Below, in pieces: positions 1-12,137 of a stretch of 64,000 nucleotides of DNA. The translations under genes and the position numbers were made by a program. The notes below the pieces were generated by a model. That model did not search any database. It had not been told where the DNA came from and was given only the letters and a program-made list of their open reading frames with translations. This DNA is from Tetrahymena thermophila SB210 (taxonomy: Eukaryota > Ciliophora > Oligohymenophorea > Hymenostomatida > Tetrahymenidae): positions 1,116,001-1,180,000 of the forward strand of contig NW_002476559.1 of NCBI RefSeq assembly GCF_000189635.1. The letters are read 5' to 3'. How positions within the stretch are numbered: the stretch's first letter is position 1; each line of letters opens with the position of its first letter.

Positions 1-526
1 TGGGGAGAGCCTTATTATATAAGGAATTGTAGTATTTGAATTTATTTGATATAGATAAAAGGTTTATTTGTTTATCAACATTTAAAAAAGTATAATTATT
101 TGTCATTTTATTTTAAATGATTCGATAAAAAGATAAATAAATATTTATTAGATGAATTAATTATTTATTTATTCAATAATTCCACAAATCTATAATTTGC
201 CTTAGGAAATAAGTTGAAATGCTTTAAAACAAATTATATAATTTTTTTGTCTTAAATCTAGTTAAAAAGATCATAATAAATACATTTTTTATCAGATTGT
301 TTGAAGAGGCATATGAGGGACGAACAGATATTGTTTATAAAATAGTTTTTGATGAATGAGATTTTAATTTAGTTTTTATTTATTTATTTATGTATTTATT
401 TATTTATTTGTTAAAAAGCAATAGAAAATAATATTTTACACAAATTTATCTGTTAAAAATAAATATTGTTATAATTATATAAATTATATATTGATTAATT
501 TAAGCTACTTTAAATACTGATTGATT
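1..526. other. AT-rich non-coding left edge
   Basis: Low-complexity AT-rich DNA with short TTTA/TTTG runs around 370-410. It lies downstream of the chitin synthase stop. I see no gene, RNA or motif in it, and no telomeric repeat at the edge. Confidence 0.6.
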
Positions 527-3500
527 TCACTTTAAATCTTGTAATAAATTAGACTCTCTGTATTATCTACCTCCTCTTAACCTGAATTCTTCAAATTCTT
601 AGAGTGCTGCAGCTTTAGCAGAAGGATTTTCAAAATTAGTATTATAAAGAGTAACTTTCTTATAATATTTTTTCTTTTCATAGCAAAAGTATCTGAGATA
701 ATTAACTGCTGCCACTTTTTTATTTAAATTTGAAATGAAATAAAAATAAATACTTTAAATTCATTTTTTAAATATCTTACATATACTCTTGATAGCAAGA
801 TAGGATGTACCATATGTACCTATTCCTAGCATAACGTAGGGAGTCTAAGCAAAGAATAAATTGACTGATATTAGCAGTGTTACGAAAACTGCATTTAACA
901 ATAACCATTTACCAACAAACTAAACTTTATTTAAATAAAAGTTTGTCTTTTCAGAGTCTTTGCCGATACCTTTTGTTCCCCATGTAACATCATCAACATT
1001 ACAAAATGCATAGATTAAAAGGACATGATTGTATATAGGCTAATAAATGGTGAAACTAAACCATGACTTAAACATGAACCACACAAGTTTGTATTGAGGG
1101 CAGATATGAACAACGGCAATAATCACATAACTGGCAACATTTGTAGCCAAAAGAGCTATGATATACCAGTACAAGGTATTATCAAGCTCTTTAAAGCCAA
1201 CTATAACATTGTTCTTTCTGTTGTAAATATTAAGTGCTACGCTTACTAAAACAATACCAGCAATTAGCAAAGACTATTTTAAAGAATTAATTAAAAATAC
1301 AAAAATATTAATTAATTAATTATTTTTTTACACTAACTGAGATGATAGCAGAAAGAACCTTGAACACAGTCATACCAAATTCTTGAGTTTTCTTATTTTA
1401 AAAGCAAATAAGTGATGAATTAATTATATATTGATATATAAATAATTTAAAAATTACAAGTTAGTCAACCAATTTTTTAAGCTCGAATTTCTTTGTCTTT
1501 AAAGTGTGAATGCTCTCTTGTTTAATTTCTTATAACTCTCTAATTGTATAATTTCCTTTTCTCTCTTTTATGTCATGTATCTTTTTTTCATATTGTATTT
1601 CTATTTTTCTTATTTTTTATACAGCAGCGTTTCTAGATCTTTCATCTTACAACTTCTGCTCTAGCTCATTTCTAAGTCTACCAATTTCATTAAGCTCATG
1701 ATCTTCCAAGCTCTATTCTATAATTTTATTATATAGTTGTTTATTGCCTCCTTTAACCTTCAAAACTAAACTTGCAAATATAATGCATAGAATGCAAACT
1801 ATGAAGATTGCAGGAATCAAATTCAAGGCTATTAATGCAAATCTAAATATTATTTTTAAAACATTAAATATAATTAATTAATTAAGTTAGAAATTAATTT
1901 ATTTACGATGGATCATCTTTAATTGTACAAATTTAATAGCAAAGAGTTTATTTTTTAAGTTCTACTAAAGGATTGCACATCTAATCATCTGGTTATGTAT
2001 CCATTTATTAACATTTTTCTGTTTTATTTTCATCTACATAAAGCTAGTAGCCTTGCTATAGATCAGGATTTAAAAACTAGTAGCTGCACATAATTGCTAC
2101 AAAAATGTAGAAAGCTGGAAGCATGTAAGTATTAAACTTACCCAAAGCTGCAAAAAACATATTAAAAGGAAGTATAATCTTTTTCTATAAAGAAGTATGA
2201 CCACTATCCTCAACAAAACCTCTATAATGTTTCAGAACATAATCCAAGGCATAGTTTGTACTATTTATCCAACGTCTTCTTTAACTCATGAATTCTTCTA
2301 ATGTTCCTACAGGATCAGTAAAAGCATAAGCATCTGGGATATATTTTAAGCTATATTTATTTAAAAATTGTTTAATTTAGTTATAAACCTTATTCAAATA
2401 TTTTTATTTTTAAGGATTTTTATTTGATCAATAATTATTATTTTTTTAATTCAAAAATACTTTGCTCATTAAAATTTTTTTTCTATTTACTTTATTTTTT
2501 TAATTGATAAAAAATAAAAAATTTTGAATGTTTTATCAATAATTTTGAATTCATCAATTGTAAATAAAAAAATATAAGATATTTTATGATTTTTTAATTT
2601 AAAAATTAGAGATTGAAGGAAGGATGGCTGGTTTGTTATTTTTTACTAAAAGTGTTTAAAATTCAAAATAAGTTTACATATAATCTTTTTGAGGCTGGCA
2701 ATACAAACCTAGACAGAGAATTCTATCTTCAGCCAAAAACATATTAGCTTCATAAATATTACCCTCAAGTCTTCTTGGATTTAATAATTATTTGAAGTAA
2801 GCCTTCTGTAAAATAGTTTCTCTACCTTCAAATTTAACTTGTAGTGCCTCATATCTATTAAATTAAGTTTGATTATAAGGTGTTTATGATTTTTAAATAA
2901 TTAAGTGAGAAGTGAGTGAGTGATTGAATAAGTAAATAAGTAAGTACCTATAAGCAGACCAAGCACCAGGTAAGACATGCAAGAATCCTAACAAAGATTC
3001 AAAGTTTTTATCAACCATGTGAGCAATTGTGTACTCATATAGTTATGCATTTTTCAAACTACCTAAGCGCAAGAAACCAAGTAAAGTATATTGAATGATT
3101 TTAAAAATAAACCAAAAAATGTTATAGATGATAAAATCAAATAGGATTTTCTTAAAGATGATGTATAAAAGAGTAATTGGAAATAGAATTAATTGAATCT
3201 TTAAATTAACTTTGTTCTTAGTATCCTTAATTCTCTTTAGTTTTTCTATTCTTATTTCCTCTGACTTTTATTTTTAGTCATCTTCTTAATTTACTTTTTG
3301 TTGAATATGAGTTTTTTGGTTTTATTTTTTCTCTTTTTTTTGGTCTTGCCACTCATCTCTTATTAGTCTCTTTTGTTCTTTGATTTTTTTTTCAGCTTCT
3401 TTTTAGATAGCCATCATTTCTCTTTCACTTTTTTCTTCACCAATCTATGGCTCTTCTAAACCCAAAAATCCACAAACTCCTCCAATTTTATCGTTTCCTT

Positions 3501-5074
3501 CTAAGGCCATGTAGAATTTAACTAGTCCATCTTTTGCAGGCTATTTACATAAATAAATAAATAAATTAAGAAATAAAGAATAAATTTAGAGAAGAAACTT
3601 TTAATCGTGTTTTTGATGCAAAAATTTTAAATTAATCAGATAAAATTTAATAGGAGAAATTAATCAGATTTTGATAATAAAAAAAATTTTTATTTTTTTT
3701 CTGGTGAAATAAATATTTTCCTATCAGTGTGGGATAATAGTGAATAAAATTTATTACAAGTGTACCGACGTCAACTAATGCACAATACTTAGGCTTAAAT
3801 TATTGGCAAAAACCTTCAAAAAACCATAAATGCGAGGAGAGCTTTTTAGAGTTCAAATGCTTAAAAGCAGAAAAAACAATTAAGCCACTTTTTGTTGTGT
3901 CCATGTGATTTTGGTCAAAATTTTAATCACCCAAATTAACCTTTAATTCGTTTAAGTCATTGAACTAAATTTGGTTTTAATAGAGAAGAGTAGTTTTTGC
4001 AGGAATTGTATTAGGGAAATTTTGATTAGACTCAAGAGTTGCTTCTTGTTTTGTGTATTTCAAGAATTTTATTTGTTAATCTATTATATTCCTACGGTTT
4101 TAAAGATGACAAGGTCTTTTCAAGCTTTCATCTATATGGGAGTAAAAATCAACAGTTTCCTACCTCATTTTCATTATACCATCTTGTAAAACAACCACAG
4201 CAATTTGACTTTGATGAACACCAGCTTCCTTTTCAAAAAATTCTATGTTATTATAAATGTGTCTTAAAGTATTCTCTAAGAAAGCTCTCTCTTCCGCATA
4301 CATTGTAACACAGACTAACATTTTAATCTTATCGAAACCCTTCACTTACTTAGAGTAATAAGAAAGGAGTCCATGTTTGCCTGTTTCGGTGTCGATTGGA
4401 AATAAGCGACCTCTTTAAATTAATAAGTAAATTTATTAATAGAAAGCATTCTTAAAAGTAAAAAAAATATTATCTTTAGAATAAATAAATAATCAATAAA
4501 TAAATAAATGCTAAGATTCTCAACTGAAATTTTCAAAATAAACAAAATCATTTCTGATTATTTATTTAAGCTTTGAAGTGATTTATTACTTTTCTCTAAA
4601 TAAAATGAGAACTTGTGAATGAATTTAAAAAATTAAATAAACAATTCTTGAATAATTAAATAAATACTAGTAACCAGTTTCTTCGTCGAATGTTGGATAA
4701 TATTTTTTTTGTTTGTCATATTTAGGAGCTTTATTGTTATTCTAATTTGACAAGGTCCTTTTATCTAATTTTAAATGAGGGTGCTTGCATATGAGAAGAC
4801 CTGGTTTTCTTTATTAGCCTTTTTCATCGAACGAAGTCATTAAATAAACATCTAAAGGCTTCTAACTATTAAACTCTTCTACATTAATCATAGTAGTATC
4901 TACTGTATTTCTGTAAGGATTGTACAATATAGTCTTATTGCCTTAAACAGTTTAGTTATTTTTTGACTCCTCATGATCTTCAGACCTTTCTTGATATGAA
5001 AGAAGATTAGCTCTAATTTCTCTGTTTTCTTCACTAAATGTAATCTAATTATTATTTTTAAGTATTGATTTCAT
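527..5074 (-). CDS. Chitin synthase (GT2 family), multi-exon
   Basis: Membrane glycosyltransferase that polymerises UDP-GlcNAc into chitin. Read with code 6 from ATG at 5072-5074 to TGA at 527-529, roughly 1,000 residues in about ten exons. Family landmarks appear in order: CVTMYAE (about 4310), HLWFFEGFC and LVDVGT (about 3840-3760), GGVCGFLGL (about 3470), [13 protein letters not shown] (about 2960), FLAEDR (about 2730) and QRRRW (about 2275), the product-binding signature of chitin synthases. Hydrophobic segments follow QRRRW (2170-1750 and 1270-780) and fit the usual C-terminal membrane region. The first intron is 4413-4667. Two features are odd. A strongly charged coiled-coil stretch of over 100 residues plus hydrophobic segments sits between GGVCGF and VLPGAW, and another coiled coil (about 1700-1460) sits among the C-terminal membrane segments. 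The family call is firm. Exon borders 3' of about 1400 are approximate. Confidence 0.93.
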
Positions 5075-5991
5075 TGTTATTTTTCTATCTACTCTTAAAA
5101 ATCTATCTTGAATTGATTAACTTTTTAATTATTTTAAGAAAAAGATTCGCTTAATTAAAAATGTAAAAAAAATTGAAATATTAATAGATAAAAGAATTAA
5201 AAAGCAAACAAAATTACTTAACTTTCTCATTCTTAAGCTTCATTAAAAGTACCATTGAAATTTTTTAAAAATTGATACAATTAAATGTAATGAAAAGCAT
5301 ATATTTACATAATAATTAATGTTTTTGGTTATTCCATAAATAATTTATTTCCTTCATCACTTCATATATTTATTTACTCAAATCACCAATTTATGAACAT
5401 TCAAAATTTTAATGTTACAGTTTTGTAAATCAAAATAGTTTAATACCAAAATTTATATTGCTTAGAAGATAAGTACAAAAATAAAATAAACCTAATTAAA
5501 TTAGGACTAATAGTTGATATCAGGGAAGATGATAAGTATCAAAAATTTTCTGATATATGATTTATTTACAAATTCTACTATTTTGAAACATATTTTAAAC
5601 ATATAAAAAATTAATTTTTTTAAAAAGAGTAAAGAAACTAAAATTATGTTTTTTAATCAATTGAATAATAATCTAATTTTAAATGAAGATTTTCAATACC
5701 AAATCACATAAATGACACTATAAATCATTAATTTAAGAATTCTAGCTTCAAAAAGAATGAAATTTAACATCATTCAGTTTATATTGGAAAATTAATATTA
5801 GAAATGATTGCATAAATGACAATTAGTCTGTGCTTGTCTGTCTGTCATTCATTTTTTGAAAATAAAATTATTAATCTTATTTTAGAAATTAACTTACTTT
5901 TTTTAGATAAATATCTCATAAATAATAATAAGTAGTAGAAATAAGCAATTATTTAATAATCAGCTTTTAATAATATCAAAAAAACTAATAA
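5075..5991. promoter_or_regulatory. Divergent intergenic region, chitin synthase / ERCC1-like gene
   Basis: About 0.9 kb of AT-rich DNA between two divergently transcribed genes, so both promoters presumably lie here. I recognise no specific element and no ORF. Confidence 0.4.
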
Positions 5992-6441
5992 ATGTTCAAG
6001 CCAAAACAAAGAAAACTCTAAATTCTTTAATTTTAGACACAAAATAAGCTTTTCGATAATATTTCAAAAGAAAGATGGGAAATTACTAAAAATAAAGATT
6101 AAGAAGCCGATTTCGTTATTGAAGATAGTCCTTACTCATTCATATTTTTATCACTGAAGTATCACACATAAAATAATATTAAGTATATTGGATAAAAGTT
6201 AGAAGCCTTTAAGAAAAACGAAGACTACAATAAATACAAAAAAAGAATTCTGCTTCTTCTTTGCGATGTTAATGACGATAAGGATTAAATGTTTTATCTT
6301 CATAAAATGTGTGAGGATTATAATCTAACATTATTATGTGGATTCACTTTCTAAGAAATAGCTAATTACATATTGACATTTTTATCAGTTTCTAACAATC
6401 AACAGCTAGCTAAGCAATACTTGTAAAACAAAAAGTATTGA
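5992..6441 (+). CDS. Short ERCC1/Rad10 central-domain protein
   Basis: A single-exon 149-residue protein, ATG at 5992, TGA at 6439-6441. Residues about 40-145 follow the ERCC1/Rad10/Swi10 central domain: DFVIEDSPYSFIFLSLKYH matches the family's open DYV...CALFLSLRYH stretch. Next come a YIGQKLEAF helix, the hydrophobic strand RILLLLCDVNDDKDQM (family: VLLVQVDVKD) and LTLLCGFTFQEIANYILTF (family: LTLILAWSPEEAGRYLETY). In other eukaryotes this domain binds XPA and DNA, while a C-terminal tandem helix-hairpin-helix (HhH2) pairs with the XPF nuclease. No HhH2 is encoded here, and the 1.2 kb downstream is non-coding. It could be a paralogue specialised for the central domain, or a truncated ERCC1. 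The domain call is good; the function (excision repair or recombination) is inferred. Confidence 0.78.
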
Positions 6442-7639
6442 TTGATTGATTTATTGATTGAAAATTGATAACTCAATAACACTCTTTATAAAATATTTTA
6501 AATAAATACATTTTCTACTATTATTAATTAATGTGTCTAACTAAATTTTTGTATATATAACTAATACTTTTACTAATTAAGTTTAAATCTTCCTAAATTA
6601 AGCGCAAATTATTTTTAATAATCACTTCTTACTTTCTTATTATAGATAATATACAACTATATAAAAAGTATTTCTTTTAATCCTAAGATAATATTTTTAG
6701 TCAGGTATCAAATAAATAAATAAAAATGGAGGCTTTTTGAAATAAAGGGTATTAAATATTCTTATTAAATGATAATCTAAATTATAAACAAATTTATTTA
6801 AATTTCCATAAATAAATTCTAAAATATAAAATAAAATTTTAAATTATTACAATTTTATTTTTATGCTACCATCTAATTAAATAAATATTTTGATATTCAT
6901 TCTAAATAAATTTTACAAATAATTTTCTAATTTACAAAAAAATTTGAAATTTACCATCCTTAAACAAACCACTTTCATTTTTTATTTTATTTTAATAGAT
7001 TTGATAAAAGTTTCTATTTCAGTTTTATAATTGGATATCCAAGAATTTTAGAAAGATAGATAGAAATATATATATAGATAAATAGCAGAGATATATATAT
7101 AGATACATATTATAGATCTTTTATAGATAGTTATATTGATTGACTGATTAATTTATATAAGATTCATTTTTGATTGAAAGTAGGGAGGTTTTTAAAAAAA
7201 TAAATTAGCTTTACTTATTAAGAATTATATTTTGAGTTTATATTTGATTTACATCAAGAAAACTAAAGTTGATAGAATATTTATATTAACAAATAATCAA
7301 AAAGTTATTCAAGCCTTTTTTAGAAATTATCAAATTATTTTTAGATAGAAAATTAATTAAAAATTAGTTTAGGTATGATAGGATATCAAAATGTTAGAAT
7401 TTAAATATCTTATATGAAAAAATAATAGATTATTTATTGGTTAATATAAATCTAAATGCGATCTGTAATTTTTTTAATGATAATTTAAAAAAATCTAATT
7501 TGCTTACGAATATTTGCTAATTTTAATACAAAAACGAAATTTACTGACTTTTTTCTTTATAGGAAACGACTTTTTAGATAAATTTCTTAAAGAATAAAGA
7601 TTAGAATTAAATTAAAAAATATCATATAAATTAAGAGCT
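6442..7639. other. Gene-free AT-rich spacer
   Basis: About 1.2 kb of low-complexity DNA with GATA/TATA-type microsatellite patches (about 7050-7130). No HhH2-coding exon for the upstream ERCC1-like gene and no other ORF was found. It presumably contains the promoter of the next gene. Confidence 0.5.
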
Positions 7640-8779
7640 ATGAGTAAATCAAAGCTATTTGCGATGCTTTTTATAGTAATTAGCCTCGCTATAGCTTAAG
7701 AATTAGAACTTGGTAGCAGTCTAGTAGAGTTATAGACAGCTTATACAAAACAAAGAATCAAATTATTAAGTCTGAAAAGCTTTTTGAAGAATTAAATGAT
7801 TGAAAAACTGTAGATAGAATTTGAAAACTAAGATAATGTTTAAGAAGTAGTGAGTTTTTTAGAATAAATTAGCCAGGAAATTCATAACTAATATCTTTAA
7901 TTACTGGCAGAATATAGCTAGAAAAAAGCCAAAGTAAGAAGTGATATGACTGTAGCAAAAAAAATTATAACCATTAACTAAAATAAGCTAGAATAGCTAA
8001 TTAATAACTAACATTTCTTAGAAAAATAAATGGATCTTTTGTCTTAAAAAATAAAAATTTTACTGAGAGAGCTAATTAACTTAGGAACAAGAGATAAGTT
8101 GCTGAATGAGATACTTAAAATAGACTAGGAAATGTATTCTTACAGAAAGTTTAGAGATGAATCTACTATATACTCTTTAAATTTATGTATTGAAAAGCTG
8201 CAATAGCTTTAATCAAAGCGTAGTTTATTTCCTTAAAAAGATATTGATTACATTAAATAGAATTTAAAGAAAATACCATTGAAAAATCCACTTAATGCTT
8301 TTGTTTTAATTTCATAAAAGTTTAATGAGTAAAAACTTAATTAAACAATACATCTTCTTTTAAAAATAAGAAACTCTATTTAAGTTTCATATAAAGATGA
8401 CAGAGAGAAAGAGTAAATTTCGATTGAAAGATATGCATCACTTATTTTCATAGGGAAAATTTAGAAATAGAGGTTAATTTAATAAGTAACAAGTTTGAAC
8501 AACAAATTAGATGTTAAATAATTAAGCTTACAATAAAATTTTGTTGAACAATAGTTTGTATCCAAAATAATTGACTTAGAATAGAACATTCTTGTCCATT
8601 ATGCTATTTTAGCTAGATAACTAGATTAAAACTACGAGAAAAGAATCTTAGAAGCTGAAGATGCAAAGGAAGGAGTAGAAGAAGCACTGAATATTCTAAA
8701 TTAGCACTTATATGCTCTTTTAGTTTTGGATTTTTAAAAAGACAATGATTAACAAAGTAGAGAAAACATATAAAATTGA
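7640..8779 (+). CDS. Secreted, all-helical Gln-rich protein (possible granule lattice / trichocyst-matrix type)
   Basis: A single exon of 380 codons, ATG at 7640, TGA at 8777-8779, open only in code 6. The first 20 residues are a clear signal peptide (a hydrophobic core ending ISLAIA, then QELEL). The rest has no further membrane segment and consists of long amphipathic, Q/E/K/L-rich helices with heptad character. Near the C-terminus, EAEDAKEGVEEALNIL resembles the Ala/Glu-rich helices of ciliate dense-core-granule cargo (Tetrahymena Grl, Paramecium tmp). Size, signal peptide and coiled-coil content fit that class, but I see no diagnostic acidic calcium-binding stretch or cysteine pattern. 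The gene is well supported. The granule role is a guess; a generic secreted coiled-coil protein is the alternative. Confidence 0.7.
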
Positions 8780-9643
8780 CTCAATTTTATTTATAATCAT
8801 AAAGAAAAAGCTGAGTAATAATAATTTAATTAAGAAATATTTTATTATGGAAATAAAAAAACACAGATTTATAAATAAAATGTGAGAATTATTTCTTAAA
8901 CGTGGGAATAGAAACATAATTTAAATCATAAATACATTAAGACTTTTATTTTATATTGCCTATCTTATTTTATACTTAAAATCAATAAATAAATATGTGT
9001 TTTTATCATGAATTTGTTAGAAATTATTTGCTAAATGTAAATTTATTAATTTTTTGATTTATAGAGAATACTATAATTTAAATAATTGCTTATAAATATT
9101 TTTTATGAGTGTCAATTAGATTATTTTTAATTAAGTGCTTTTTGCCTTCTTCATAACCAAATTTAAAAATAAGTTGAATTAATTTCTCTAACAACTTATA
9201 TGAATGTATAAAAAATAATTGAAGATTTTACAAAAAAGTGTTAGTAAATATAAAAAAAGTATGTTTTTTTGGTATAATTTGTTTTAATAATAAACAAACA
9301 ACATTTACATTTTGAGGCCAAAACACTTTATATAAATTAAAACAAATACAATTTGATATTTTTTAAACATAATTTAGCAAGATAGGAGATAGATAGATAG
9401 TTAGAAGAAGAATAATAGAATTAATTATTTTGAAAGTAGTATTTTGTTTGCTCATTCGTTTATATAGAAAAAAGAAATTAATAAATAGCTTTCTGTTATT
9501 CTTCATTCATTCATTTATTAATTTTATTTATTTATTAATTAATTAATTACAATCAAATATTTAATGTTTTATTCAGTTATTTTTTTATTTATTGAAATTA
9601 CCTTTCTTCTTTTTATTGATTAGTCATTCGTTCAATCAATCAA
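8780..9643. other. Convergent 3' intergenic region
   Basis: About 0.86 kb between the stops of two convergent genes. It is AT-rich, with TTTA and TTAA runs around 9500-9560. No ORF or RNA gene is visible. Confidence 0.5.
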
Positions 9644-12137
9644 TCAGTCTTCTTTGATTTTTTTCTTAATATTTATATCGTATATTTCTGAGGGAGGTGA
9701 TCTTTTTTGATTAATTTTAGAAAGATGGTTGATGATAGGATCATCGTTATTATTATTGATGCTGTTATACATAAAGGTAGATGCATTACTTGTGAGCATA
9801 GAGAGATTGCTTTATTTTTTATGGACTTAAGCTGTTGATTAATTTTCATAGTCATCATCTTCATCTTCTACTTGCTTCTTGTGACCACTGTTTTCCAGAG
9901 GGATATGCACTTGTCTATCAACAGATCCTTACTTTTAGACAAGAGATGCAAGCCCTGAAAATGAATTAAATTTAGAACTTTAATTGGGTTAAGCCACTTG
10001 AGATTCGTTAGTGACGCTTTTATTGCTGTTATCCAAATGATGCTCAATTGATGGATAATCGTTATTATTATCCCCACTAAGCTGAATGCTGGTTTTCTTT
10101 TTATATGGTGGGTTTAGGTATTACTGTTATTGGTTTTATCCTACTGTAGAACTGCCTTACTTTTTAAGATTCGGCCCGCTGTCTAACGGAATATTCTACT
10201 AAGCACCCCCGCTAGTGTATTTCATAGAACTCGAATTATTTGAGTTTCCATAATAGCCTCCCTTACTATTGCTGATGTGTTCTCTTGAGTATTACTAGCT
10301 GCTATTGCTGCTGCTACTTTATTATTTTTACTAAAAGTGGCTTTTCCCACTGTTTCTGGAGTCAAAGTGAGACTATCCAACTATCTAATTTCCTTATTAT
10401 GAAGATGATGCATTTTATATACTGCTTGTGCTTTACTTATTTGACGACAATTAATTTTAAGAGCTGGAATATGACTTTTATCCCTATTAATTTTAGGTGC
10501 TCATTGGAGGGATTCTAGAAGGAGACATATTTGCTCTTTACATGAAATTATTTTTATGAGATTATATGACTTGGTTTCTATTTTTTACATTTTTTAGAAG
10601 AGCTTCATGACACTCTTCTTTTATTTTTGGCATTTCACTAATTTCAAAAGGCAGAGGTTCTACTTTAAAGAATTCATGGTCAAGACATTATTGAACAGTA
10701 AATCTTTTCTTAGGATTCAAGACCATAATCCCATCTAATAAATTTAAAAACTAAGGATCAATATTTTTTTTTCTTTCAATCACCTATTCTCTAAGTTTTC
10801 TTTCAAAATTTCTTTTGGGTTTCATGTCCTTCCAAAGCTGAAGTTTGTCGACTTCAGGCCAATTTTAGGTGTTGGGGCTGCCACATAATTCATAGATTTT
10901 ATCTAGTTATCTTGGCTCATTCTCACCTCTAAGTAAATTTTCACCAACTGCAAGTTCAATGAAAATACATCCAACACTCCACATGTCAATCTTTTATTAA
11001 TATAATTATAAATTAATTAATTAATATATATTTAGGTTATTTATTTTTCTATTTATCAATTAAAATCAATTAAGAAACAAAGTTATTTTTTCTGAAGCTA
11101 TTTTCTATTTTTTGTGCTTGAAATTACAGTGAAATCTTTATAGTAATAATTTTTTTTAAGCTCATCTTAATGAATTTTTTATAAAAATAGCTAACTTTTT
11201 TTTAATATTTTCATTTTTCTAATTTTTTTCTTTTGAAATTGTATGAAAAATACTTTTAATGGAAAACTAAATTATATTTTTTATTTTAGCCAGGAACTTT
11301 GTTTGTTTGTTTACTTGCTTGTTTGATTTTTTGAAAATACTACTTTAGACTGTTAGCTTTAAATATATGCTAATAAGAAGGCTAAGTTAGATGCTTTTAA
11401 TGTTTCTTATTAATTCTTTCAATATATGCTGCACTGTAAATAAATAAGCCAAATTATTTTGTAGTGTATTTAGTTTTAAATTATTTTGATATTACTTGCT
11501 CTGTATATTCCTTTGCTCCTAGAAGCAGCTCAGGAGCTCTGTACCAGAGAGTTACTACTTTATTTGTATACTTTGGATTGTTTGGATTAAGCAATCTTGC
11601 TAAACCGAAATCAGCTATTTTAACCTCTCCTTAATTGTTATATAATATGTTTGCTATTTTCAAGTCTCTGTGAATGACTTTCTTATAGTGAAGATATTGT
11701 ACGCCTAATAGAATTTATTTCATGATGCATTTGAGCTCCTAAAGAGAAAATTCATGTTTATTTCTATGCAATCCAGCAAAATCGTGATCCATGTAATCAA
11801 AAACTAAAAATGTGGAACCACGGTAGTCGTTTTTTTCAGAAGGCTTTGACAAAATAATTTCCCTTAATTTGATAATATTGACATGGTCTAATTATTTTAG
11901 CAAAAGAATTTCACGCACTGCTGTAATTGGAAATCCGTCTTCTTTAATTTTATCATCTTTGCTTTCGAATTTTTTGAGAGCAACATACTATTTAGTTCGC
12001 AGACATTCTGCCTTATAAACTCTACCATAGGTTCCTGACCCAACTTCTGCTATCAATCTATAATACTTTCTTATATTTCTAGTTCTTATTGGAACGGTTT
12101 AAGAGCCACTTTGCTGGCTATTGCTATTCTTTTCCAT
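9644..12137 (-). CDS. CDK12/13/CTK1-type cyclin-dependent kinase with long Q/N/S-rich tail
   Basis: A serine/threonine kinase of 662 residues in two exons (12137-11496 and 10990-9644; both lengths divide by three). The kinase domain is canonical: glycine loop [17 protein letters not shown] lysine, cyclin-binding helix [14 protein letters not shown] hinge region, catalytic loop [18 protein letters not shown], activation loop with [24 protein letters not shown] and a C-lobe ending [19 protein letters not shown] is closest to the PITAIRE/PITALRE group (CDK12/13, CTK1, CDK9), kinases that phosphorylate the RNA polymerase II C-terminal domain. About 300 residues of Q/N/S/P-rich, probably disordered tail follow, with an acidic EDEDDDYEN patch and a basic end. 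The gene needs a cyclin partner not seen here. Kinase identity is secure; the CDK12 versus CDK9 assignment is inferred. Confidence 0.93.

Noticed and set aside
8720..8917. Minus-strand open frame, 65 codons
   Set aside because: It overlaps the 3' end of the secreted Gln-rich gene on the other strand and has a Leu/Phe/Ile-only composition typical of antisense A/T-rich DNA.
10285..10518. Plus-strand open frame, 77 codons
   Set aside because: It lies antisense to the Q/N/S-rich tail of the CDK gene. Its Phe/Cys/Tyr-rich composition is the mirror of Gln/Ser/Asn codons.
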